DNA from: Chrysemys picta bellii
Taxonomy: Eukaryota > Chordata > Testudines > Emydidae
DNA: 64,000 bases
Reading direction: 5' to 3'
Assembly: GCF_011386835.1 (NCBI RefSeq)
Contig: NC_088791.1
Coordinates: forward strand, 9,734,998-9,798,997
Position numbers and translations under genes: made by a program. The notes beneath the pieces are model-generated. The model searched no databases and was not told the origin of the DNA. It was given only the letters and a program-made list of their open reading frames with translations. Below, one piece after another: positions 32,209 through 42,665 of this stretch. Position 1 is the first letter of the stretch, and each line of letters opens with the position of its first letter.

Positions 32209-32545
32209 ATTCATAGATGTTAGGATCAGTAGGGGCAGGTTTGATCATCTTCCAGAGGTTCTCAAACTTCACTGCACTGCAACCCCCTTCTGACAAAAAC
32301 TAACCCCCCCTTCTGACAAAAACAAAAATTACTACAGGATCCCAGGAGAGGAGGGACTGAAGCCTGAGCCTATCCGAGCCCCACCCCCTGGGCAGAAGCC
32401 AAAGCCCAAGTCCCGCCGCCCTGGGCAGAAGCCCTTGGGTCCTAGCAAGTCTAACACCAGCCCTGATGACCCCATTAAAATGGGGTTGTGACCCACAGTT
32501 AGAGAAGTGCTGATCTAGTCTGACCTCCTGCATGAGCCAGAGATG
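32209..32545 (-). mobile_element. CR1-like 3' fragment split by a hAT
   Basis: ATTCATAGATGTTAGGATCAG...TTTGATCATCT (32209-32252) continues after the insert as ATCTAGTCTGACCTCCTGC (32513 on). Joined, this is a CR1-type 3' end. Confidence 0.65.
32253..32512. mobile_element. hAT-type MITE (Charlie-like ends)
   Basis: Left CAGAGGTTCTCAAAC; right end read inward CAGCACTTCTCTAACTGTGG. These are the classic vertebrate hAT termini. Length 260 bp, no coding. The target duplication is too decayed to be certain. Confidence 0.75.
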
Positions 32546-32639
32546 ATTGTTCCTCTTGTGGGCAGTCTCAGCGGAGGTGGCGGGGGAGGGAAATGACCCA
32601 TGGACACTGATCTCTCCTCGGTGTGATCCTACCAGAGCA

Positions 32640-33460
32640 GGGTTAAAGCTCATTGGTGAGTGGAGGTATAAGGGCCGATTTCAATGGTGCACCTGTTTTG
32701 CAGCTAAATAGAGGGACTGTGGTGCCTTCAGTGAACTGGCGGCTTTCAATCAGCATTGATCTACCTTATTATTAAATAGTTTTAATAGACGCGGCATAGC
32801 TGGAGAGCAAACCACGTAGAGAGCATTTCGGGTCCATCCTGTCCCAGGGGCATGGAGTGTGAGGCTATGGTGTACAGCCAGGCCCTTAGAGTTAAACACA
32901 TTGGCTGCAGCAAGGAGACCCGCTGTTAAATGGTGACAGCAGCTGACAGATGGATTCAGCTGCTGGGGCTGCCACCTCTGCCATCCAGCAGCAGATTAAG
33001 AATCTCTTAAAAATTATCCCGAGGAGCGCTCATCAGTGAGGCCGCGGCAGGGCATGTGAGGGAATCCCCCCTTTCGGTGGTGGTCTTTCCATTAGCAAAC
33101 ATGCTATGACACTAAGCGACGTGACTGGAGGCAATTGCATTCTGCCCACCTAAAATCAGAACACCTGCTGTGCCGTTCTAATGGTGGATCTGGCAGCCGA
33201 CTTCACTGCTTGTCCCAAAGTCTTGTGTAGCCTTGCTGCTGTTATTTTATTAGCGGTATTTCTAAGGGGCGCATCTCTCAGGTAAATACATTGTGTCCCA
33301 CTGCAGATTTAATTTGATTTTTCACCACTTCCTGGGCATTTCTTTTCAGACAAAGAACTGGACCAGGCCAGACAGCGTATGGGAACGGGAAACACTCCAG
33401 GTGTGGATTGTAGCCATGTAGAGTTTCTTTTTCACCTAAGCCCAAAAATTGGCTGCTTTG
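32640..33460. other. Repeat-free block, possible conserved non-coding element
   Basis: 32690-33260 shows no repeat signature and includes TTATTAAATAGTTTTAATAG and GGAGGCAATTGCATTC. No splice-bounded reading frame was convincing. Confidence 0.25.
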
Positions 33461-33469
33461 GTTCCTCAT

Positions 33470-34420
33470 CAACATTGCCAGGACAACTGCATCCCAAAAA
33501 TCTGGTGTGGGGCAAAAGTCAAAGCCATTCCGAAGCCAGGAAAATCACGGAAAGAGTCTAAGAGCTGTCAACCCATCGCTCTTGCCCGTGTCACATACAA
33601 GCTCAGGGAGAGATTGATTCTGGTGCACATCATTGAGATTATTGAACCACCTCTGCCCTTTGTCCGGGCTGGCTTCAAATGTGGATGGTGTACCCAAGAG
33701 CGACTTAGTTGCCCAACACAAAACATTGAAGATGCCTTTGAGAAGGGCAGGGGTGAGACAGTGGCCACAACCTTTCATGTGAACAATTGCCAGGACAATC
33801 AACCCCTTACGGTCCGTGTTGAGGATCGTCACTTACTTAAGCCAGTCGTCACTTACTTAAGAGTCAAACTGGACCATAGTCTAGCACATCATCCCCATCT
33901 AGCACACTTTGGAGGGGGGGAAGATCACTTCCACCAGTGCCTTGATCCGGAAGCCAGTAGGAACCTCCTGGAGAGCAGAGGGAAATGTTGGACAGACCTC
34001 AGTGCTGGCACTGGTATTCGCTGCAGTAGAATATTATGCAGCAGTTTGGGACAGAAGATGGCGTACGCGTGTCGTTGATGTGGAGTTGAACACAGCCTCT
34101 TGTATCATTGGCGGTTGCCTTAGCCACATATTAGCATTTATATGCGTTGGCTTATTGCTCCCCCAAAACTTTAACCAGGTGCCTTCGCCCTTAAAACTAC
34201 ATGCAGGGCTATGATGGATGAAAACAACCTGCCACATACAAGGCTGATAATGGTTCCAACAGGTACAAATAAGCAACGCACATCCCATCAGTCTTCCTCC
34301 AGAAGGAAACACATACACCTGCAGTCCCTGCAGACTCACCATGACTATCTTCGTGACATCCCTTTGCGGTGCCTGGTCGTACACTCGTACCTAGTGCTGC
34401 CGGCCCTGTGCCAATTTCAG
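33470..34420 (+). pseudogene. Non-CR1 LINE reverse transcriptase remnant (Jockey/I type)
   Basis: The plus frame from about 33480 reads KAIPKPGKSRKESKSCQPIA, then YKLRERLILVHIIEIIEP, then AGFKCGW and TQNIEDAFEKG, the fingers-palm part typical of Jockey/I-superfamily enzymes rather than CR1. The catalytic DD box region is deleted: the frame jumps from EKGRGETVATTF to VTYLRVKLDHSLAHHPHL, which normally follows it. A shifted frame continues with ALVFAAVEYYAAVWDRRW and VDVELNTASCIIGGCL, the thumb and C-terminal part. Several frameshifts make it dead. Clade is inferred from motifs only. Confidence 0.65.
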
Positions 34421-34794
34421 ATGAACAATGGCGTATCGGGGCCGACGGCTACGTCCTGGCAGAGCGGCAGCAGCTCTGGGACAGAGAGGCGGGCAGGCTG
34501 ACACCTTCAGAAGCTCTGATTTACACCCACCTGTTTGCAAGCTGTGACGAAGGTCCTGGGCTAGGCTTAACTGGGTGCTGACTGGAATGGCGGGTTCCTG
34601 ATTGATTTGCTCCTGCTTCAGCCCGATATCACACTGGTGGAGCGCTGCTGATTGCAACGGAGTTAATCCTGGTGTAAGAATGGGTCTCTTCACAATCCTG
34701 ACCCTTTCCTTGCAGCGTACAGAGGTGACTTGAAGCAGCTGCAACTGGTCAAATAAGAATTCCCCCAACACAGTGGAGGACCACTATCGGCGTG

Positions 34795-34980
34795 AAGACC
34801 ACCTCCTTGGGTGATCCACCAGGGACTGAAACTGGGACCTCCAAAGCTAAATACATGAACTGCTACAGCTTGAGCTAAAGAGACACCCTCCTGTAGCTGG
34901 GGCTGGAACAACTCAAAGCCTCTGTGGGTTGGCACAGCGGGGGGACCTGTAACACACACTCACCAGTGGGTTACATAAGC
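34795..34980 (-). mobile_element. tRNA-derived SINE, second family
   Basis: Minus strand: GTGTCTCTTTAGCTCAAGCTG gives an A-box-like segment, then GAGGTCCCAGTTTCAGTCCC a B-box-like segment. Two more copies are at 36758 and 36988. Confidence 0.6.
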
Positions 34981-35424
34981 AGCCCGGCACTATCACCAAA
35001 CGCAAAGTGTGTGCCCCTGATTGACCAGGAGTGGAAGAGTGCTTGCCCACGGTGCCGGCCATTACAGGGATTCGGTAGGAGGCTGCCATTAGGGAGACCA
35101 GTCCCTGGTGCTGCTCTGACTTATTTTGGGGGCTGTTTCGGCTCCCACAGCAGCACAGAAGCTGGGGTGTGCTGTGGCTCTCCAGGGGAGATGCAGCAAA
35201 GAATCTGCCCCTAGGTATGCAGGAATGGAGAGAGAGGGAGATCCTTGAGTTATGCAAGCATCTCATTGACTGGGCCATTGCTTGGGAGTTTAATCAGAAG
35301 AAGAAAATCAGGATTCAGCTTAATTTTCACATTTTTCCATCCCTCCTCTCCAAACTGGTAGACTTCATGGAAGCTGTTTTCTCTGCGTCACTGGAGACTT
35401 TACACCCCCCCTTCCCCCTTCATA

Positions 35425-35697
35425 GGCCTGGTCTACACTAGAAAACTACGTTGCTCAGCTGTGTGAAAAATCCACACCCTCAGCTGTGCAGTAAAGCCGA
35501 CCTAAGACCCCATGAAGACAGCACTAGGTCAACAGAAGAACTCCTCCGTGGACGTAGCTACCACCTCTCGGGGGTGGGGTGGATTAACTATGCCAATGAG
35601 AGAACCCCTCCCATCGGTGTAGATAGTGTCTACATGGAAGCGCTCCAGCGGCGCAGCTACCGCTCTGCAGCGGGAGTGTTTCAAGTGTAGACAAGCT
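35425..35697. mobile_element. Harbinger-like MITE
   Basis: GGCCTGGTCTACACTAGAAA at the left; right end read inward GAGCTTGTCTACACTTGAAA. Interior GTGGACGTAGCTACCACCTC. Non-coding. Target duplication not clear. Confidence 0.7.
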
Positions 35698-36490
35698 CAC
35701 AGTCATTTCCTAGGGTTGCTTTTCAGATCTGCCTATTGACATTCTCCCTCCCTCCCCGTCTTCCCCGTTTTTGCTGCCCCCACTCACACAATGCTGTAGG
35801 GCCCTGGTGTGACTTGGTTCTTTTTAACACTCCCAGTAGCGGGGAGACCCAGGGCTGTTTTGAAAGAAGGGAAAATAAAATAAACAGGGAGTGGGGTGGG
35901 AGAGGGGGAAGAATACATGTCAGTTTCAAACCCTGCTGCTGCTGTGGAATGCACATGGGTTTCCTTTTGCTTCACACACATCAACGCCTCTTATCCACCA
36001 AAGTTATTTCCCCCTGGAGTGAACCTATCAAAGATTTTCAGCCTCTCTGGAGAGAACAGTTCCAGATAACACTGGATTCCCTTGTCAATTTTTGCCTACC
36101 AGGCTCTGGCAGCATTTTATACCTGACACTCTGATCTTGACACTCACATAGAAAAAAAGCGTGTGTGTGTGTGTGTATACATCTTGTGCTGCTCCCTTCT
36201 GCTTTACAAGCGATGCAGCTGGCTTCAGACTTGCCTGCTGCAGGGAAGAAGGGAAAGCAATGTTTGGCATCTATATAGCTCTCCTATTCATCCATGGATC
36301 TTACAGTGCTTTACAAACATTATCATTATTATTCTATTTAGTATGTGCCAGGCCTCGCCAAATAACAAGTCCCTGCAGAACCTGGGGAAAGATTTTCAGA
36401 AGAGCTCAGGACCAGATCTCCAAGTACTCAGCACCTCCAGATGGGGCTGGATTCTCCAGAGAACTCAGCTCCTGTTTAGGATCCTACCTA
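35698..36490. other. Apparently unique sequence with (GT)n
   Basis: No gene recognised. A short (GT)n run is at 36158-36176. Confidence 0.35.
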
Positions 36491-36499
36491 AGGGCCAGG

Positions 36500-36577
36500 A
36501 CCCAGAGCCTCAAAGGTATTTAGGGATTTGACTTCCGTGGGAATTATGTGCATAAATACCTTTGAGGATCCAGCCCC
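36500..36577. mobile_element. Mini-MITE related to 19249-19329
   Basis: Arms CCTCAAAGGTATTTAG and, from the right, CCTCAAAGGTATTTATG. TSD not visible. Confidence 0.55.
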
Positions 36578-36609
36578 AGGTGTTCAAAAGCATTCAGAGT
36601 TGTGACACC

Positions 36610-36720
36610 CACTGATTTTCAAAAGTGGAACCGAGGCACAGAGAGGTTAAATTGACCCTAATAAAGCATGTCAGCGAAGGAGCAAGCAATAGAACCCAGG
36701 AGTCCTGAGCCCTCCATTAA
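36610..36720 (-). mobile_element. MIR-like SINE, minus orientation
   Basis: GGAACCGAGGCACAGAGAGG, TTAAATTGACCCTAATAAAG and AGAACCCAGGAGTCCTGAG. Confidence 0.6.
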
Positions 36721-36757
36721 AGACAAGATTGGTGGTTCACCATGTTTGCCATGTAAT

Positions 36758-36916
36758 GCCGACCCACACAGGCAGCAGAGATCAAACGTGGGATCTCTGA
36801 AGCTCAATGCATGATCTAAATTTTGACACACCTCTCTTAGCAGGCTCAGCAATCTCTCGAGGGCCTACCCACCATTAGAGGGGCAGAGAGTGCCACTCTG
36901 AGCGAGCAGGGGGTTA
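36758..36916 (-). mobile_element. tRNA-derived SINE, second family, copy B
   Basis: GAGATCAAACGTGGGATCTC, CTCTCTTAGCAGGCTCAGC and AGTGCCACTCTGAGCGAGC match copy C at 36988. Both lie in the same orientation about 70 bp apart. Confidence 0.6.
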
Positions 36917-36987
36917 CGTACTCCCCCTGGGCAGGGAAGTGCATCCCAGCTGAATTGCCTGAAATCCCACTATGGCCACCCCTTGCA

Positions 36988-37161
36988 ATCCTGACCCCCA
37001 CACGGGCATTGGCAGTGGAGATCAAACCTGGGAGGGACCTCTGGAGCTAAATGCATGAGCTGCAAGACGCAGCTCTCTTAGCCAAGGCTGGAGCAGGCTC
37101 ATCAATCTCTAGCCACCACAAGAGGGGCTAGAGTGCCACTCCCGGCAAGCAGGGGTTACAG
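36988..37161 (-). mobile_element. tRNA-derived SINE, second family, copy C
   Basis: GAGATCAAACCTGGGAGGG (minus: CCCTCCCAGGTTTGATCTC, B-box-like), CTCTTAGCCAAGGCTGGAGC and AGTGCCACTCCCGGCAAGC. Best copy of the family here. Confidence 0.65.
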
Positions 37162-37687
37162 CCGTATGGGACTCCCTTTTCCATATAAGGACCCCACTCC
37201 CACCTAGCCACAATCCCATTTAGTCATGTCGGAAGGGCAGGGTGGTTGTGATTCCCTGACGCCTGTCAGTTCATGAGCCATTGGTTCAGAACTGCTGGGC
37301 AAGGCAACCTCACCCTAGTACTTGGCACTGCATGGCGACATTCTCAATGGTTTCCTGGTTGTGACCTGATGGTGACAGCCCCCCTCAGCATTTTCTGAGG
37401 CTGGGGTTTTAGAGGGCCTAGGGTCCTTTCACATGACAGAATTAGCCTCAGGAAACAAGACCGTACCCCCAGGCACCCAGCATTGCTTTGTTCCGTCTAC
37501 CTGGTTCGTCAGGCCGCTGCTGGCTCTGAGAACAGATAGCCCGGAAGAGAGGCCAGCCTCTGGGGACAGCGGTTTCAACGAGGTCAATTCCAGTGCATCA
37601 GCAAAGGGGATCAGAGAGAGGAAGGGGAGGCAGGCTCGCTCGTATGCAACCTCTACAACAACATCTTGAGATGGAACAGTTTCTCTG

Positions 37688-37720
<33 letters not shown>

Positions 37721-39648
37721 GCTCCACCCCAGCTCGCACGCGACGTTTCTATTTACTGTCACCACGCAGATGTCACCCTCTACACTCAAAGCTAGTGTGA
37801 GAAAAATTACTTCGCTCTCCCCTATCCCCACCAAAGAGCTCTTAGCAGCTCAGCTCAGCCATGTCAGAGCCCGTCTGCCGCTGGGATCCCTTTCTCCTTT
37901 GGACCGGACAGCAGAACCCACCGTCCACCAGCGCGCACAGCGATTGCTTTTCAACTGCTGCTCCAGGGGCCCCTTGGGCAGATGTCAGTTTTATAGAGAC
38001 ATTCAGAGCGAGTCCATAGAATGGTCCGGGTGTCTGACGGAGATGCTGACCTGCGTCATTACAAGGCTCTACCTGGAGGGTTCAGAGCTCAGTTAGCCAG
38101 AACAATAAAACAAACCATTTCTAAGTAAGTGCAAAAATTTCCTCTGGCGTGTATGGCTGGAAAGTTGGCCATAGTAGTTGGCACAGCTCAGAAAATGGAG
38201 GCATTTGGCCTTCAACCTTGCGCTTCCAAGCCAGGCTGGGACAGGAGTTTATAAATCCCCAGCACTGATGTTGGCCCCATCGCAGGCCAAAAACAGCCCC
38301 AACATGATGCTAAAGCTAGACCAGGGCCCAACGGGCATAGCTCTGAGCTGGATCTGCATCACGCTGGTCTCAAAGCTTAGAAGCCTCCGGCTCTGGGAGG
38401 TTGATTTGATTTGTTAAGAGAAAGGAGCCAGAAGCAAATATGGAGCAGTATCCAAACTTTCCCCAAATTTAGTAGTATTTGGATTCCAGGTTGTGGTTTG
38501 GATCGGACCAGCTAAAACGGACCCATCTGGAACTGGCCCCATGCAGTCCTGAAGCCAGCCCCAACGTGATGCTAGGAACTGGTCGCTGGGCTATGAGGAG
38601 TCGGGATGTCCCACTGGGTGGCACGAAAACCAGTCCTACCATGACACATAAAGAAACCAGCTCCAATGTGGTAAGTGGTCCTATATGTTACCTGCAAAAA
38701 ATCTAGGGCACCTCATTTGTACCCTCCGGAGAGCTCAAGGCGTGACCCAATCAATTTAGGCACCCCACACCCTTTTCCTTCTGAGGATATAAGGCACCTA
38801 TTCTTATCCACTGGGCTCAGAAAGAAACCTGGTCAATTTAAGTACCCCCCTTTTCTTTGGGGCTTAGGGCTTTATGGGTCTGCCCAACCTTTTTTCAGTG
38901 AGACCCTTACACAGCTGCACACAAAATACATTTACTAAACAAATTTCTTATGCTCACCACTTCCAATATACAGACAAAATTCACCCGATGGCCAGTCAGG
39001 ATTCTCTCGTCTGGGGGTTCCAGCGATGCCTTTGCACGTCACGGTCGTGCAGAGAGGTCAGAGTTCTAGCAGCTTGATGTTAAATTCCAGTCTGGAGATG
39101 GTTCCCAAAGAGCACTGGGTTTTTTGGTTACATTATATAGGTAAAACTAGCTACCACCTTTAACTTCACTAAACCTATCACATTATTCAGTACCCCAGGT
39201 AACAAAATTTAACCAATCACGCACTGGCACCTATGTTTTCTCCTCCCTGCTCAACTCTTTTTACATTTTATCTCTCATGCTCAAATTGTAACTTATTTAT
39301 GACCTTCTTTGTTTGTGCAGATGGTCAGCAGAAATTCACTGGTCAGAGCTTATCTTATCTATTTTTCCCATTCTTGGGGTCTTTTTGTGTCCTCCCTAAA
39401 CTTCCCAGCGCCTGGGTGTCTCTACTTTACAACCCTGGTGTTATAACTCTTCTTGGGGCATTCCTAAGGTGGGGGCACCTTAGCAGCCGTGGAGCATTTT
39501 TTCCTTAATTTTAGTGGTGAAATCCCTGAATTTCACCCAAGTCTGGTTCAGTATGGGGGTGAGTTAAATCTCAGGCCTACAATAGGAGTGGTCACACCGG
39601 AATCTGGCCCCAACACGGCGCTACATCCAAGGTCAAAACAGAGCCAGG
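37162..39648. other. Apparently unique or unclassified sequence
   Basis: No exon supported. 38700-39500 is AT-rich and could be an old retroelement, but no coding frame or terminal repeats are visible. Confidence 0.3.
37687..37720. repeat. GCGCGC followed by (AC)n
   Basis: CGCGCGCACACAC continuing as CA to about 37720. The whole tract alternates purine and pyrimidine. Confidence 0.9.
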
Positions 39649-39656
39649 TCTGGTCA

Positions 39657-39822
39657 CAGAACCGGCGCTAGGCATTAGCAGACTAAGCAATTGCTTGGGA
39701 CCCCGAGCAGTTCAAGGGGCCCCCTATTCACTTTTTATTATAAGAACTTGCCTGGTTTAGTATTGGTGGGGTGGGGGGAGATATACTTGCTAAGGGTCCC
39801 CTATGGGCTAGCACTGGCACTG
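39657..39822. mobile_element. hAT-type MITE, perfect 8-bp TSD
   Basis: TCTGGTCA at 39649-39656 and 39823-39830. Ends CAGAACCGGCGCTAGGC and, from the right, CAGTGCCAGTGCTAGCC. 166 bp, non-coding. Confidence 0.85.
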
Positions 39823-40300
39823 TCTGGTCAGTTCCTCCAGGGTGCTGCAGGAAGGGGCATTGGTAGTCAGTGGAGGGCACTCTACTGAACCCAATGCCTT
39901 TCATGATGCCGTGGGGCACTATGGTGCTGGAAGACCCAGCTTGAAACCAGCCTCCAACTACATGTGCTCCTTAGAGAGTCTCCTGGCACTTTCTGTGAGA
40001 GCAGGGATAATAACGCCAGTGTCCTGGTCAAATTCCAACTTCAGTCATTACATTCTGCCTTCCGAAATCCAACTGCAGCTGTAATTTGATCCTGCTCTAT
40101 TTCCCACCCTACACTGTTGCGTAGCATTGTTCTATGTTGCGAAACAGCTGCTATGTTCCACCCCAGAGGTGGCTGCTTTTCAGTGACACATTCCCCATGT
40201 ATAGTTTCGGGAAGGTGTTACAGACAGACAAGTCATTATAACATGCTGAAATTAGTTCAACAAAGGGACAGAGAAGTAACTGGTAGCCTAGGCTATAGCA

Positions 40301-41111
40301 CAAGGGTGGGCAAACTACGGCCTGCGGGATTGCCCCCCGTGGAGCCGTGGGCCCCGCGCCGCTCCCCAAGCGACCGGCACCACTTCCCTGCAGCCCCCGT
40401 GCGTTACCTTTGCCTCCAGGCACCGCCCCCCCCCCCGCAGCTACCATTGGCCGAGAACGGGGAACCATGGCCAATGGGAGCTTCGGGGGAGGTACCTGGA
40501 GGCGCAGCAAGAGCAGTGCACGTGGAGCCCTCTGCCTCCCACTCCCCCAGGGGCCGCTGCGCTTCCTGGAGCGGCGCGGCGTGGGGCCAGGGCAGGCATG
40601 CAGGGAACCTGCCCTGGCCTCGGTGCGCACCACTGCCACCCCAGAGCCACTTTAAGTAAGTGGTGCCAGGCCGGAGCCCGAACCCCTCCTGCACCCTGGC
40701 CCCCAACTCCCTGCACTAAGTCCCCTGCCTGCACCTTGTACCCCTCCTGCACCCCAACCCCTGCCCTGAGCCCCCTCGTACACCCTACACCCCTCCTGCA
40801 CCCCAACCCTCTGCCCTGAGCCTCCTCCCGCAGTTCGCACCCCTCCTGCACCCCTCCCCTGAGCCCCCTCCTGCACCCCTCCCCTGAGCCCCCTCCTGCA
40901 CTCCACACCCCTCCTGCACCCCAAGCCCCTTCCCTGAGCCCCTTCATACACCCCGCACCCCTCCTCTGCCCCAATCCCTTGCCCCGAGCCCCTTCCTGCA
41001 CACCGCACCTCCTCCCACACTCTCTACCGCATCCCAACCCCCTGCCTCGACCGTGCATACAATTTCCCCACCCAGATGTGGCCCTCGGCCCAAAAAGTTT
41101 GCCCACCCCTG
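40301..41111. mobile_element. hAT-type non-autonomous element
   Basis: Ends CAAGGGTGGGCAAACTACGG and, from the right, CAGGGGTGGGCAAACTTTTT. Target duplication CTATAGCA (40293-40300) and CTATAGCG (41112-41119), 7 of 8. The interior from 40690 to 41030 is a degenerate C-rich minisatellite built on CCCCTCCTGCACCCCAACCC. The long minus-strand frame here comes from that repeat. Confidence 0.85.
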
Positions 41112-41119
41112 CTATAGCG

Positions 41120-42090
41120 CTACTCAGTTTCCTGGAGCACTCCTGATTGAATTCAATAGCTCTGTTTAAAACACACAATGGTCACAGATACAGGGTGGTA
41201 CCTTCAAGGAGGAGAGTTTTAATTGCAACCACTTCTAAAGGTTCACCTGCCCTGTAACAAAAGACAAGAAACCTCCACCGCTGGCTACTTCACTCTGCCC
41301 CCCCTTCCGGAGCGCCAGCATTCATCAGTTCCAGGAAGATCCAATAACACTCTAAAGGCTGGACGTGAAATTGGATTATCTGGGCCTCCGAACTGCGAGG
41401 AGGTAACTCCCCTGAAAGGCTGACAACAACCTCGCCACTTTGCAATTGCTGCGCGGACCTCTGCTGAACCCTGAGCGGCAAAGCACATGGTTAGTCCGTT
41501 TCCCCTTGCAGCTGGTTTGCTGTAAATTGATTACATGTGTCAGCTTACTTTTTTTTTTTTTTAATGTTGTGAATGGAGGCGCACTGCAGGTGTGTGTGAA
41601 CTGCAGTAGTGGCTCTGCTACCCTCGCGCCCTGTTATTCTATGCTTTGTGCTTATCAGCACTAACAATGAATCAGATGTGCCAAATCAGACAGAAAATAT
41701 TGCTTGATAAACCCGAAGTCCGTATGCAGGGTCTAATCTATCCCTCCATCAGCTCGCTTATCCTATCTACCAACAGGCACTGGGGAGACAAAGAGAGACA
41801 ACAGGTAACAATCACAGTATCATGGTAACCAGGAGAGAGAAGCTCAAGTGGCTTGTACGCTATCAGATGCCGGAGATGGGCGCATAGCCACACACACCGC
41901 TTCCCCGGGCTGTAAGCAATAACCAGACACAAAAGGGCACGTCACAGTGGAATAACAGCGTTATTATTATTTGTATTCATGTAGTGTCGGCAGATTCCAG
42001 TCAGAGCAGAACCCCACTCCTTTTCTTCAAAGCTATAAGTCGTCTGGCTATCTGAGAGACCCGGCTATGGCCCTCACCCCACCACAGCAC
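41120..42090. other. Apparently unique sequence
   Basis: No exon or repeat family seen. Confidence 0.35.
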
Positions 42091-42143
42091 CTGCATTTGA
42101 CAGAGAGTCCCGTGGCACCTTTAAGACTAAGAGATGTATTGGA

Positions 42144-42183
42144 GCATAAGCTTTCGTGGGTGAATACCCACTTCGTCAGACGC
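42144..42183 (-). ncRNA. Hammerhead-like motif, left arm of inverted PLE pair
   Basis: Minus strand: GCGT, CTGACGA, extra A, GTGGGT...ACCCAC, GAAA, GC, TT, ATGC. Stem I pairs with one G-U. Stem II is six perfect pairs. Confidence 0.6.
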
Positions 42184-42195
42184 ATGTAAATTCGT

Positions 42196-42235
42196 GCGTC
42201 TGATGAAGTGGGTATTCATCCACGAAAGCTTATGC
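42196..42235 (+). ncRNA. Hammerhead-like motif, right arm of inverted PLE pair
   Basis: Plus strand: GCGT, CTGATGA (the canonical core), extra A, GTGGGT, ATTC, ATCCAC, GAAA, GC, TT, ATGC. Predicted cut between 42231 and 42232. The best core in the window. Confidence 0.65.
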
Positions 42236-42335
42236 TCCAATACATCTGCTGGTCTTAAAGGTGCCACAGGACTCTCTGTTGCTTTTTACAGATCCAGACA
42301 AACACGGCTACCCCTCTGATACTTGCATTTGACAG

Positions 42336-42640
42336 TGAGGCACCACTGTCATGAGACTCCCATGATGCACCAGGTGGCTTAGTCAGAGGGGAGACCACCG
42401 TGCATCATGGAAGAGGCAGTCTAGCCAAGGAGCCCAGCCCATGGGCGAGAATGGGAACCTGAAACACCTGAACTACAATTCCCATGAGGCACCACCACAG
42501 GATAGGCCAATGCAGTTTAGTGTTGAACTGACTCTAAATAAAATGTTTTAGCTCATTTTAACAAACCAAAATTTTCCGGACAGAAAATCAAAAAAGTTTG
42601 GCAAAATCAAATTTTTTTCCCGTGGGAGTCAAGGTTCTCA
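42336..42640 (+). repeat. Second copy of the unclassified repeat at 742-1350
   Basis: CTCCCATGATGCACCAGG, GTGCATCATGGAAGAGGC, GGAGCCCAGCCCATGGGC and AACTACAATTCCCATGAGGC, then AAAATTTTCCGGACAG and a GAAAA-rich end. Same order and strand as the first copy. Confidence 0.5.
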
Positions 42641-42665
42641 GCCAGGCAGCATTATTAGACTATGC

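Larger units (their letters stand above)
42104..42323. mobile_element. Head-to-head inverted pair of Penelope-like termini
   Basis: Arms 42101-42184 and 42195-42278 are near-identical inverted copies of the family 1 terminus, separated by TGTAAATTCG. The right copy continues to ACACGGCTACCCCTCTGATA, the usual end. TGCATTTGACAG is duplicated at 42092-42103 and 42324-42335, so the pair inserted as one unit. No body sequence is present. Confidence 0.8.

Noticed and set aside
32245..32520. Clean 8-bp duplication around the hAT 32253-32512
   Set aside because: ATCATCTT and ATCTAGTC agree at only half of the positions; the CR1 context supports insertion, but the duplication cannot be claimed.
38700..39500. 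Possible old LTR or LINE segment
   Set aside because: Looks repeat-like but no coding frame, terminal repeat or second copy could be found.
40117..40659. 180-residue frame with GC-rich start
   Set aside because: It overlaps the left half of the hAT 40301-41111 and has a similar-length frame on the other strand.
40441..41178. 245-residue Gly/Cys-rich minus-strand frame
   Set aside because: It is the translation of the C-rich minisatellite inside the hAT at 40301-41111 and has no domain beyond the repeat.
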